Below are positions 19,501-30,300 of a stretch of 49,796 nucleotides of DNA, piece after piece. Made by a program: the position numbers and the translations under genes. The notes below the pieces were generated by a model. That model was not told where the DNA came from and did not search any database. It worked only from the letters and a program-made list of their open reading frames with translations. The stretch spans positions 1 through 49,796 of the forward strand of contig JBCCSZ010000009.1 of the NCBI GenBank assembly GCA_039199225.1, written 5' to 3'. Each line of letters opens with the position of its first letter. Position 1 is the first letter of the stretch. This stretch comes from JBCCSZ01 sp039199225 (GTDB lineage Bacteria; Bacteroidota; Bacteroidia; Chitinophagales; Saprospiraceae).

Positions 19501-22500
19501 CACAGGGCATGTCAACTCTTGTAAAACGAGCTGCAAATTGCGCTCAGCGACTTTATCCAAAAAGATCGTTCTCAGTATATCGTGGCGCTCAATCAAGCGA
19601 TTGAGGCTTTTCTCTAGTAGTTGTAAATCAATGTTTCCTTCAATCAGATAATGCAGTTGATAAAAGTAAGCGGTAGATTCTGGATGCATCAAAGCCTGAA
19701 AGAACATCGTCTCTTGCATGGGCGAAAGTGGATAGACATCCTGGATGAATCCGCCCGCCTCTTTGGCTTGGGTTTGCAACTGCTGCCATTCTTGCTCACT
19801 CAATTTTTGGTAAGTAAGGGCTTGTTTTGAATGATGCTGTGGCGTTTGCAAAGAACAATAATCAATGACAGATTCTAGCGAAGCATAGTAGATATTGGCA
19901 ATGACCTCAACCTCCCTGCTATCGTACTTTGCTTTGTCGTATTGCAACTCAACCTGCAGGCAACCCGCTTCTATCAACGCATTGATGGATAAACCAAAAG
20001 GTGGTTTTTCATTGGGATTCATGGAATCACCCATGTCCTCATCCACCAACTTTAGCGGACTGTCTCCCTCTTCGGTCGTATCAAATTGTCCTAGGTAGTT
20101 GAATAGCAAATTCGGCGTAGGCAAATCCGTTGTTTCTTCGCGCAGGTATTTGGCCATACCAAAACCGATGCCATTGTGTGGAATGCTGCCTAGGGTATCT
20201 TTCACCGCTTGAATTAAGCGACCTATTTGACCGCGGTCTACAAAGCACGGTAGCGCCACCGGATACAAGTTGGTGAACCAACCAATGGTCCGACTGGTAT
20301 TCAAACCTTCGATGATTTCTTCTCGTCCGTGGCCCTCCATCATAAGTTGCAACTTTTCGCAATCCCATATTTCCCGAGCCGCTTGCCCCAATGCCGCCAG
20401 TAAAAGGTGGCGGGTTTCACTGCCGAATGCACGATTGGCTTTCGTTTGCAGCAATTCAGTATAGCCATCACTCAAGGTGAAAGAAACTGAATCAATCCCT
20501 TTTTCTCCGGTATCACTCGTAGGTATATTGACCGCATCCTTGAAAGCACCGGATGCCCAATAATTGAATTCATCGTGGAAAGAGTGGCTCTTTGCCTTGC
20601 GCAACAACTCCTGCGACCACAACAGATAGCTGTCCGTCTTAGGTGGTAATTCCAATGCTGCTCCCTGCTCCATTTGATAGAAGAGCGTTTGCAAATCTTC
20701 TTCAAAAATCCGCCAGGAAATGCCATCGAAAACCAAGTGGTGGATTGCAATAAATAAACGATCGCCATCGGCAGCTTGGAATAGGGCGGCTGAAAACAGT
20801 GGGGGTTGCTCCAAGCGGAAACTCTTTTGAATCACCTGACACAATTCCGCGCGTCTTTCCTCCGGTTTTTCTTCTTCGGTCAAATCAAAGCAGATCAAAC
20901 GAGTGGAGACGGAAGCATCGCGAATCTCAGCTTCCAGTGCGCCATCGTCGTATTGGTAAAAGGCCGTTCGTAAAGCATCGTGATGGTCCAAAAGCTTTTG
21001 TAGAATTTCTCTGACTTTTTGCTCTTCCAGCGACTTTTCACTGCGGAACATCGCTGCATGATTAAATTGCTCGGGATGTTGTAGTTCCAGCGAAAAGAAC
21101 TCGCATTGGATGGGTGTGAGCGGTAAGCGACCCTTGACGACGCCCTGCTCGGCCAGCGATTTCACCTGGCAAATCCGGCGCGCCATTTGGCGTATGATCG
21201 GGTAATTGAAAACATCCTTTACTTCCAGGCTGTATCCTTTGCGGTAGAGGCGCGATACCAATTGGATGGCTTTGATGGAGTCACCTCCCAAAAGGAAGAA
21301 ATCAGCAGTAGGTGTCACAGACTGACCTTTGAGAACCTCTTCCATTATTTTGCAAAGCAACACTTCTTCCGAGCTTTCCGGATGGCTGCTTTCTATTGTG
21401 GTAGCAGCGCTTTCGATGGCCAGTCGTTGGAGCACTTTCCGATCTACCTTTCCATTGGCCGTCAACTCGAATTGGTCGACGAAAAGGATGCAGGCCGGAA
21501 TCATGTAAGCTGGTAAGTGATCCTTTAGATGACTCTTTATTTCAGTGTCGTGTAGTTGTTGATCTGATTCGATAAAGGCGGTTAAGATGCGTTCTTTTTG
21601 AATCGGTACCTGACAAACGACGGCTCTTCGAACAGATGGAAGCTGACGAATGCAAGCTTCGATTTCTTTGGGTTCTACCCGAATGCCGCGAAGTTGTACC
21701 TGATCATCGGCCCGACCGTGAAACTCAATTTCTCCATTTTCATTCCAACTCCCAAGGTCGCCCGTTCGGTACATCACATTTTCTTGCTCGTAGCGAGCGT
21801 AGGGATTGGTGACAAATTTTTCATTGGTCAAATTCACTTGGTTCAGATAACCTTTGCTCAAGCCGACACCCGCTACATAAATCTCTCCAACCATTCCCTT
21901 GGGCAGTAATTCTCCATGCTGGTTAAGAATGTAAACGGCCGAATTGGCAAAGGGCTTCCCGATGGGAATGCCACCTGCTTTGGTGTATTCATGTTGACGC
22001 GTCGGATCAACTTTGTGGAAGGTCGCTCCGATGCAACATTCCGTTGGACCGTAGCCATTGTAAATCTCCATTTCCAAGCTGTAGCGCAAAGCATCTGCGG
22101 CGATGATCGCTTCACCTGTGGAGATGATTCGCTTCAAAGCCGAGTTGGATACTTCTTCCAACAACTGTAGATAGGCCGGTGGGAAGATCGCAGTCGTTAC
22201 GCGATTCTGTCTCAGCCAATCACTTATTTTTTCTGTATTTTCTTTAATCGATTGTGGTGTTACAACGATGGTCGCTCCGGCAAAGACAGCCATTAAGATT
22301 TCTACCAGAGAGGCATCAAAAGCCAGCGATGCCATGTGCAAAATTCGATCTTCAGCCCCTAGGCCCAAATACTCGTTGTGGTACAGGATTTGGTTGGCAA
22401 TGCTTTCGTGCCGGATGGGAACGCCCTTGGGCTGACCGCTGGTACCGGAAGTATAAATCACGTAAGCAATGTCGGTGGGCTGAACATTCTCAACCGGACC

Positions 22501-24291
22501 AACCTGGCCATCGTCTTTCTGGCAAGCTTCTAGGGTAATCGGCTGGTGGTATAAGTCTCTAATGAGTGCTGCTCTTTTTTCTGTACAGACGACACACAAA
22601 GGCTTGGTATCTTCCAATATGAACTGGATGCGTCCCTTTGGCTGTGCCGTATCGATGGGGACATAAATGCAGCCCAATTCCCAAATGGCAAAAAGTGCGG
22701 CAACAGCTTGGGGCGAACGATCCAGGTAAGTGGCAATGTAACGCCCTGATTGAAAATTGGGCAGCTTTTGAATGCTGTTGGCAATCCGTTGTACTTCTTG
22801 CAACAAATCGCGGTAGGTCCATGCTACATTGTCACCAATTAGTGCCATACCATCGGGATTGTTGAGTAGTTGGCGGTAGTAATGTGCGATGGTCGTTTTG
22901 GAACCTTCAAAGACTGTGCGTTCGGGGTTCAGGCCGATCAGCGCAGCGGCTGCTTCGGTATCCATCAAACGCAGTTGTTCCACCGGATGCTTGCTCTTTC
23001 GTGGAATCTGCTCAAGCAAGCGTTCAAAATGACTTGACAGTTCCGCAACGACATCCGGCGATACAACCGCAGCATTAAAGTTCCATTTAAAATTAATTCT
23101 TGTATTGGGTTCTACTATAACATTGAAATGATAATTCGTTTGATCGAAGCTTTCCTTAAAGCGAACCTGTGGAATTTTGGTATCCAGCTCCTCCTCTGCA
23201 TCTTCTGCTGCTACGTCGGGCAGATTTTCAAAAATGAAAGCGTGATCCAACAATTGCTGCTTGCGTTCGCTTTCTCTTTGGATGCGGGAAAGCGGCAGGT
23301 AAGTATGCGGTTCGGCATCAGCTTGCTGGGCTTTCAACTTCCGAAGTATGTCCAGAAAAGAATCTCCTTCTTTGTAAGAAATACGTACTGGCAGGGTATT
23401 GATGAAAACACCAATCGCTCTTTCGACATGCTGAATTTCAGCTGGCCGTACAGAACGAACCAATCCAAATAGAATATCCTGTGTGCAGTAGTATTTACTC
23501 AAAAGGACTCCCCAAGCTGCTTGTAGAACGACACCCAATGTCAATTGATGATCCAGTGCAATTTGACGAAGTTGATCTGATAATTCTGTCGAAAGCAACA
23601 ACTCGATCTCCCGATTGTCATACACATCTTCTACCACCTTCTTGGGTCGAAACAAACTTCGTTTTTCTTCATAACCCTTGAGGTAAGCATTCCAATGTGC
23701 TGCCGATTTAGACGCATCCTGCTTTTTCAACCAGTCGATGTATGTTTTGTACTGGCAAGTCGGCGGCAAGTCAACGGCTGTTTCATAAAGGAGTGAGTAG
23801 TAAATCTGTTGAAACTCTTCCAGCAGAATATTCTGACACCATCCATCCATGATGATGTGGTGAATGCTCCACAGCAGCTCGTACTGTTGATCTTCTAGTT
23901 GAATGACCGCTACGCGAATCAGCAAATCCTTATTGAGATTAAAATTGCGTTGGCGATCTTCCTCCTTGAAGTTATTGAGGTAAAGCGTTTTTGCTTCTGC
24001 GGACAGCTTTCGGATGTCCAGGAATTGAAAATCAGCTTTGCGCTCTTTGAGTACGATCTGGATGATCTCGTCTGCATTCTTATGATTGAATACAGTCCGT
24101 AAAATATCGTGGCGTTGAACCAAGATATTCAGACTTTCTTCGATCAGGCTGGGCTCCAGGCTACCGCTAACCTGATAGGCCATCTGGCTAAAGTAAGCCT
24201 GCGAACGATCGTCCATTGTTGCATGGAAGTAAATGCCTTCCTGCATGGGCGACAATTGGTATATGTCCTGGATGTTCTTTTTGGTAAGCAT
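16510..24291 (-). CDS. NRPS, two modules with one epimerase: C-A-T-E-C-A-T
   Basis: 2593 aa. C1 (about 1-445; IYQLSPMQEGIYFH start, HHIIMDG), A1 (about 465-955), T1 (Ser1005 in LGGDSIKAI), E (about 1030-1480; HHLVFDGIS, EGHGRE, RTIGWFTNLYP, NYLGQFD), C2 (about 1510-1945; YPLSPMQETMFFQ start, HHILMDGWC), A2 (about 1965-2470), T2 (Ser2519 in MGGDSIRAM), then an acidic tail. Pockets: A1 D-A-V-I-I-T-G-I-G-K (unassigned, close to A1 of the next protein); A2 D-L-T-K-V-G-E-I-G-K, between the Asn and Asp codes I know, so Asx-like. The first 10 residues resemble an acceptor communication segment that matches the C-terminal donor-like tail of the upstream protein. E predicts a D-residue from module 1. 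T2 has the GGDSI form usually seen before epimerases, but no E follows here. It starts 19 bases after the hybrid gene. Confidence 0.97.
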   Translation of the reverse strand: MLTKKNIQDIYQLSPMQEGIYFHATMDDRSQAYFSQMAYQVSGSLEPSLIEESLNILVQRHDILRTVFNHKNADEIIQIVLKERKADFQFLDIRKLSAEAKTLYLNNFKEEDRQRNFNLNKDLLIRVAVIQLEDQQYELLWSIHHIIMDGWCQNILLEEFQQIYYSLLYETAVDLPPTCQYKTYIDWLKKQDASKSAAHWNAYLKGYEEKRSLFRPKKVVEDVYDNREIELLLSTELSDQLRQIALDHQLTLGVVLQAAWGVLLSKYYCTQDILFGLVRSVRPAEIQHVERAIGVFINTLPVRISYKEGDSFLDILRKLKAQQADAEPHTYLPLSRIQRESERKQQLLDHAFIFENLPDVAAEDAEEELDTKIPQVRFKESFDQTNYHFNVIVEPNTRINFKWNFNAAVVSPDVVAELSSHFERLLEQIPRKSKHPVEQLRLMDTEAAAALIGLNPERTVFEGSKTTIAHYYRQLLNNPDGMALIGDNVAWTYRDLLQEVQRIANSIQKLPNFQSGRYIATYLDRSPQAVAALFAIWELGCIYVPIDTAQPKGRIQFILEDTKPLCVVCTEKRAALIRDLYHQPITLEACQKDDGQVGPVENVQPTDIAYVIYTSGTSGQPKGVPIRHESIANQILYHNEYLGLGAEDRILHMASLAFDASLVEILMAVFAGATIVVTPQSIKENTEKISDWLRQNRVTTAIFPPAYLQLLEEVSNSALKRIISTGEAIIAADALRYSLEMEIYNGYGPTECCIGATFHKVDPTRQHEYTKAGGIPIGKPFANSAVYILNQHGELLPKGMVGEIYVAGVGLSKGYLNQVNLTNEKFVTNPYARYEQENVMYRTGDLGSWNENGEIEFHGRADDQVQLRGIRVEPKEIEACIRQLPSVRRAVVCQVPIQKERILTAFIESDQQLHDTEIKSHLKDHLPAYMIPACILFVDQFELTANGKVDRKVLQRLAIESAATTIESSHPESSEEVLLCKIMEEVLKGQSVTPTADFFLLGGDSIKAIQLVSRLYRKGYSLEVKDVFNYPIIRQMARRICQVKSLAEQGVVKGRLPLTPIQCEFFSLELQHPEQFNHAAMFRSEKSLEEQKVREILQKLLDHHDALRTAFYQYDDGALEAEIRDASVSTRLICFDLTEEEKPEERRAELCQVIQKSFRLEQPPLFSAALFQAADGDRLFIAIHHLVFDGISWRIFEEDLQTLFYQMEQGAALELPPKTDSYLLWSQELLRKAKSHSFHDEFNYWASGAFKDAVNIPTSDTGEKGIDSVSFTLSDGYTELLQTKANRAFGSETRHLLLAALGQAAREIWDCEKLQLMMEGHGREEIIEGLNTSRTIGWFTNLYPVALPCFVDRGQIGRLIQAVKDTLGSIPHNGIGFGMAKYLREETTDLPTPNLLFNYLGQFDTTEEGDSPLKLVDEDMGDSMNPNEKPPFGLSINALIEAGCLQVELQYDKAKYDSREVEVIANIYYASLESVIDYCSLQTPQHHSKQALTYQKLSEQEWQQLQTQAKEAGGFIQDVYPLSPMQETMFFQALMHPESTAYFYQLHYLIEGNIDLQLLEKSLNRLIERHDILRTIFLDKVAERNLQLVLQELTCPVNYIDLRGLNAADQQNKVEAFLEEDQQNLFDLGKGPLLRLALIQLDDTTFKMVWSSHHILMDGWCFEVLVGEFSEIYQRLSEGTTAKLPFAHQYCEYIQWLEAQQHGAAETYWEQYLNGYDKLASLVQRKKQPETQNAFELKRNSLQLDAKRSKQLYQICQQWRITPSIFLQTAWGITLGRYNNRRDVVFGKTVSGRPPEVEGIETMAGLFVNTLPVRVQTKSGQTFREVARLQQIEFLDSQAYQYCPYTKIVAQSELQQSLLDHSFVVQNLKVETEADQNADLDWEIKAVDAAEHANFDLCVIAYTQEEIRIDLEYNGLVYQEWYIEQITSQLELLIQQAIAEEEKTLGQLPLQTIQESSTLQIVNDSQRAFPNETVLDLLQQQVATHPDLPAVKFQSTQWTYKELEAYSNQIAHYLIQNFEVGKGQIVALRVDRSEQALALLLGVLKTGASYLVIDKSFPPKRVAFILEDSRANVLLYDQGAVESSHCRIVATSDIELDDLPQTRPDVHITSADIMYTIYTSGSTGQPKGVQIRHASLFNYIYHNFVKYDITSEDRTVLMSSMAYDLGYTSLWTPFTSGGLQVVLPESDFLDTNELMDVLINDRITILKLTPTTFSLLVNDPKFATLASELSLRLIVLGGEKIRMEDLYAYREVAEREVIFVDEYGPTEATIGVTQYDLDTEKLEAIRSVQLEGTNVGKPISNAQIYILDEEGREAGIGMIGELHIGGAGLASAYLNRPQLTAERFIIHPTEPPQRLYRSGDLARWMPGGEIEYIGRKDHQLKVRGYRVELEEVEAVIRQQEGVRDVVILSEQAEDVTITAYLILENGHSTDALRNQLEEAIPAYMIPHLLLELEAFPQLANGKVDRSALKALRTAGSETSGTTDRELSDKEKILIEAFEKVMRISPISLDDNFFNMGGDSIRAMRIIAYLYKEGYQLEIKDIFLYPVLSEMEAYLSTLDESTAAADAAFMDDDAGFADEIDGEEIDLINQLINN

Positions 24292-24310
24292 ACAATCAAA
24301 AAAATTTGAA

Positions 24311-27300
24311 TCAATTAAAAAGGTCTTCTAGGTCTTCTACTTCCAGCTTATTGTAGGTAAAGTCACTTGGGGTCGGAATGGTATCCTGTATTCCCGTACA
24401 GTGTTCGATAATCTCTTTGAGTCCTTTGTGATAGGCATCGCAAAGCTGCTGCATACGCTGTTCATCGTAAAGACTGCTATTGAATTCGATATTGGTGTGC
24501 AACTGTCCGTCACTGATCAAGCCAGATACTTGAATATTGAATTCCGGTTGATCCCTAGGATCGGTTGTTCTTCCGGCAAATTCATCTGTAACTTTCAGTG
24601 GACCTTCGTCTTCCGTAGCTTCGTCGAATTGTCCCAAGTAATTGAAAACAACTTCGGGATGAAAATCAGCGTCGCCTTCCCAGAGGTCGGGTCGCAGGTA
24701 TCTGGCAATGCCATAACCAATGCCATTGTTCGGCATGCGCCGAAGGTCTTCTTTGATCTGAATAAGTAAATCGGCCAGGCTGGCTTCCTCTTTGCTTTGC
24801 TGCAACAACAACGGATACATACTGGTGAACCAACCGACGGTCCGCGAGAATTCTTTCTCTACCAGTATTTCTTCCCGACCATGTCCTTCCAGCATAATCC
24901 AAAGTGCCGAGACACCAAAGGTGCGGCGGAAGGCCAGCAACAAAGCAGTCAATAACACTTCATTGATTTCGGTCGAGTAAGCTTGATGTACCGCAGTGGT
25001 CAACAGCTTCGTACTTTCTTCGGATAAAACAGCCGTTGCTTCTTTTACTTGTGGTGTCGGAATGGTGTCCGAAAGCTCAAGCAGCGGTGGCACCTTGGCA
25101 GACACCATTTCTCCCCAGTAATCAATCTCATCTTCGAAAGCCGTATTGTTGGCATATTCGATCAAGCCCTCACACCAACTCTTGAAACTGTCCGTTTTCA
25201 ATGGCAACTTCAATTCGACATTGGTACGTGCCTGCTCGTAGAGCGTATTGATGTCTTCGAGTAAAACCCGCCAGGAAACACCATCCATCACCAAGTGGTG
25301 GAAAATCAACACCAAGCGATCACCATCCTGTGCCTGAAACAAAGCTACTCTCAACAAGGGCGCCGCTGCGAGTGTCATATCGGCTTGCAAGGCTTCACAA
25401 GTTTTCTGACGCTCGGCTTTGGCATCTTCCGTCATGCGTTGGTCGATGACCAAAAGTTCAGGAAGTGTCGAAAGACCTTGATTGGTTTGAATCCATTGGC
25501 CAGTTGCATCTTTGGTAAACGACAATCGCAAAGCGTCGTGGTGTACAACCAATTGCTTAATGGCTTTCTCCATTGCTACAACATCAATGGCCTGTTCGCT
25601 GTGTATCATCAGGCACTGGTTGTAATGGTGTAATTGCTGTCTTGGACTGTCCAAGAAGTATTGCTGAATCGGAGACAATGGAAAGACGCCCGTAATGGCC
25701 GACTGCTCGGCTCTGCGACGGATGATTTCCAAGCGTCCGGCCATATCTAGGATAACCGGATGGTTCAATACGTCCGTGACTTTCAAGCGATATCCTTGCT
25801 GGTACAATTGAGCAACCAAGCGAATGGCGTGAATGGAATCACCTCCCAGTGAAAAGAAATTTTGCTCCCGATCGGCCACCTCCGTATTGATGATGTTCCC
25901 GATGGTTTTTTGGAGCAGCACTTCCATCTCTGCTTGGTTCGGCTGGCCACTTGTTGTCGGCGCAATCGTTGCTTCGGTTGAAGTATCCTCTTCCACTGTC
26001 GCATTCAAATCACCAGTAAACGTCTTTTCACCTTTGGCAATACCACTGTAATCCAAGTTGGCAATGCGACGAGTTGGTTCTTCGATGGCAGATTGTAGCA
26101 GGCGTTGCAAATGTTGCAGGATGTCTTCAGCCTTTTCATCGGTGTACAGATCCGTATTATAGCTCAAGCCCAATGAAATGCCTTCCTCATCTCCGGAAAG
26201 GTGGAAAGTCAAATCAAACTTTGCCATGACGTTTTCGACCATCATAGGTTCGACAGAGAAATCAGCTTCGTCCTCCAAGTCTTCTTTCTTCAGTCCAATG
26301 TCGTCCCAAACAATCATCACATCGAACAAGGGCAAGCGGCTGGTGTCTTTTTCCAATTCCAGCGCATCGACCAATTGATCGAATGGAAAGCTTTGATGAG
26401 CATAAGCCTCCAAAGTGCTTTCTCTGACTTTATCCAGTAAGCTGCGGAAGCTCCATTGATCGCTGACTTGGTTGCGCAGTACGAGGGTATTGACAAACAA
26501 GCCAATCTGAGCTTGTAAATCCGGATGGTCACGCCCTGCAATGGGTGTTCCCAGGAGGATGTCTTGCTGACCACTGTAGCGATTGAAAAGTGCGAGGATG
26601 GCAGCGTGCAAAATCATAAAAGGCGTCAGTTGCAACTGTTGCCCCAGTTGAATGATCTTTTGTGCCAAGGGTGCCTCGACAGTTAGCTCGGTGCTGTTCC
26701 CATTGTGGGTTTGGACGGCTGGTCGTTCAGCTGCTAGTGGTAGTTCGAGCGTAGGAATCGGGCCAGACAGTTTTTGTAGCCAGTATTCCCGTTGCATTTC
26801 GAATTGTCCTTGTGCGAATTGGTCGTTTTGCCAGGCTGCGAAATCCTTGTACTGAATGCTAAGAGTTTGCAAACCAGCAACTGTATCACGGGTAAGGGCA
26901 TCATAAAGCGTAAAGATTTCATTGGTCAGAATATCGAGTGACCAGCCATCAGAAATGATGTGGTGGATCACCAATATCAAGGCAAATTCATCGTCTTCCA
27001 ACTGGAAGAGTTTGACGCGAAACAGCGGCAGCTTATCCAATTGAAAGGGGCGAATCGCCAATCGCTGACACTCTGTTCTGGCCTTTTCCACTCGGTCGGG
27101 ATCTCCTCTGAGGTCTTTATAAAAAACCTTGAAAGGCACCTCTGCCGGTGTCACTATTCTCGCAAAAGGCTCCTCTCCTTTTTGACCAAAGGACGTGCGT
27201 AAACTCTCGTGCCTTTCGATCAATTGGAAGAATACTTTTTCGAGTATGTGCCGATCCAGTGAACCACTGATCTTGTAAGTGTTAAAGATGTTGTAGGTCG

Positions 27301-30300
27301 CTTGTGATTCATCGATGTTCATCAATATCCACATGCGGCGTTGAGCGTAGGAGAGTTTGTAAGTTTGGCTCTCCGGCAGTTTCGGTATCGGCTTGAGGAT
27401 CTCCTTGTTTTGAGCAAGCAGGAGTGCCGCCAAGTCGCGTATATTCGGTTGTTGAAAAATATCTACCAGAGATATTTTCACATTCATTTCTTTGTAAACT
27501 TGTAGTACAATGCGAATGGCTTTGAGAGAGTGTCCGCCAATGTCGAAAAAGTTATCGTCTGTGCTGATGACTTCTTTTTCTAAAACCTCTTGCCATATTT
27601 TCAGCAAGTCAGCTTCAACTTCATTGACTGGTTCTACAAAGTGGTCGCGCTTATTTTTTCGTCTGTCCGCAGCAAGTAAAGCAGCCACATCTATCAGACC
27701 GTCTTCTGTCATCGGCATGCGATCTACCGGAACAAGTCTGGCAGGTATCAGGTAAGAAGGCAACTGCTCTTTGAGCGAAACTTTGAGGCGTCCCAACCAT
27801 TCTTCGTCATTCTGACGTCCACCAGGCAGTGGCAATACTTTTCGGTCGATTTTGCCATGCGCCGTCAATGGAAAGCTGTCCATCTTCACAAAGTACGAAG
27901 GCACCATATAGTCTGGCAAGGATTCCAGGAGGAATTCCCGGATGGCCTCCTCCTCCACTGTTTGCTTCGGATTGTCAAAGATCATGTAGGCACAGAGCGT
28001 ATGGGTGTTTTCCGTCTCAACGGCTGTAATGACGGCATCCTTAATGCCTGTCATCTTGAGCAGTCGGTATTCGATTTCTCCCAACTCGATTCGATGGCCG
28101 CGAATTTTGACCTGGTGGTCTTTGCGACCGATGAACTGCACGGTACCGTCTTGCTGGAAATAACCAAGGTCGCCGGTTTTGTACAGTCGCACGCCTGTCT
28201 CTTCGCGGAATGGATCTTCGGTGAAAGCAGCAGCCGTTTTCTCAGGCATATTGAGATAACCGCGTCCCACTCCGACACCCGATACCAGGATTTCGCCTTG
28301 CACACCTGGTGGACAAAGATTCATCTGTTCGTCCACAATGTAAATGCGCATATTCTGAACCGGCTTACCGATCGGAATCGGTCCGCTTTCCGGGCATCGG
28401 TCCATGATGTGTCCGGTGATGTCGTCAGAAGCTTCAGTCGGACCGTAATAGTTGACGAGCGAGATGTGTGGAAATTGTTCAAACCAGCGCTCCACCAATT
28501 TGTGCTTGAGCGCTTCACCCGTCACAGCCAGGTAGCGGAGACTTTGAGGCGCCCAAGGCAGGTGTGCATCCAGTAAGGCCGACAAATGCGAAGGAACCAC
28601 TTCGAGAATCGTAGGCTGATCCTGAGCCAGCTTTTCCGTAAAAAGAACGGGGTCTTTGACCGTAGGGGAATCATAGATTGTCGTACGGCCACCAGTCAAT
28701 AGTGCTGCCAGAAATTGCCAAATCGAAACATCGAAACTTTGGGAAGAACTTTGGACGATGACCGAGTTTTGATCAAGTTGTAATTCGTTGATTTTAGAAT
28801 ACAAATGGTTGATCATGCCGATGTGCTCGATCATTGCTCCTTTCGGACGCCCTGTTGAGCCGGAAGTAAAAATCATATAGGCCAGATCGGTATTGTCAAC
28901 CGCAGGCGTTGGCACTTCCTGTTCAGTAGGCATCGGAATCGCCATCAGTTCTTCAATCCATAAAGCTTTGAGTGATTCTATTATTTGTACGTTGTCGTCG
29001 AATAATTCCGGACGACTGCTACTCGTTTGTCGTGTCGTAAGAATGTATTTGGATTGACAGTCTTCAGTGATCTGTCGAATTCTTTCTTCGGGTAAGTTGG
29101 TCGTAAAGGGCAGGTAAACACCTCCTACTTTCAACAGCGCTAAGAAGGCCACCAGCGTTTCAATGGAGCGATCGCAAAATACGGGTACGATGTCGCCTTT
29201 TTGAATGCCTTGAGCAGTTAGTTGATGGGCCAATTGTGATGCTTGTAACGCCAAGGCTTGGTAGCTCAGTTGGCGACCGTTGAAGCTCACAGCAGTCTTG
29301 CCCGGATGCTCCGAAACAACTTGCTGGAAGAGATCGTAAAAAGGCTCTTTATCTGGAAAAGGCACATCGGTTTGGTTGAACTGATGAATCTTCAACACAT
29401 CCTCCTCGGTGAGCTTTGTGGCTTTCGCCTCCATGCGTTCACTTGGAGCATGGCCATTTTTCGATCCGTTCTTTTTACCATTCTTGTGGCCATTTACTGC
29501 TTTATTGACACTGCGTGTTCCCTTGGTCACAAATGCCAACAAAGATTTCTCTGTTCCATTTCCTTCCAGTTGAACGGTGGCCTCTCCTATCCATTCATTT
29601 TGTGTAAGGTATTTTTTCACCTGTTCTGTATCGATGCGAATGCCTTTTACATAGGTAATCCGATTGCCATCTAGTTGCCATTCCAATCCGCCATCTGCTT
29701 TCCATCGGGCAAGTTCATTGGTACGACGGAATCGCAAAGTTCCCTTGCCAAAGTCTGCTTCTATTGCACGACCTTTCTTCAGGTCTGCATTTTTAATAGA
29801 CGCATCTTCAAATACCACCTCGCCATAAACACCCACTGGTACCAAACCACTGTTTTGATCTACAATGTAGAGTGGTGTGGCATCTAGTAACTGAGTAGAC
29901 TGGGAAGCCGATCTTTCAGCTGTCAGCTTGCGTCCACTGCTAATTAAGCCACCAATTGGTAATCCATGTAAGTTCCAGAAATCGGCATTGGTGTAAATTT
30001 CATGCCGGTCGATTAATTCTGCTGGTACACTTGCTCGATAGCTGTACACACAACACAGTGACTGTAGGTAGTTTTGAATATCGGATTTCTTTTGTAGCAG
30101 ATGACCATAAAACTCTGGGTAAACCCGGAGATGGGTAATGCTTGCAGCACGCAGTAAAACAGGGTCGGGTATGAACTCAGCGTCCAGGGATGGCATGGCA
30201 TGTACCAAGGTACCTCCGGCAGCCAATACAGCGATGGTTTCCAATTCGGAAATGCCGCTGCCATCTTGCATGCTTAGTAGCAAGACGGTACTTTCGTCAA

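Noticed and set aside
27857..28576. 239-codon open frame on the plus strand
   Set aside because: Antisense shadow of the nested A domain; no start context or domain support.
29450..29520. Carrier domain or tailoring domain in the linker between the decayed and functional A domains
   Set aside because: The segment is a short low-complexity Asn/Gly/Lys-rich linker without a GGxS motif or any methyltransferase motif.
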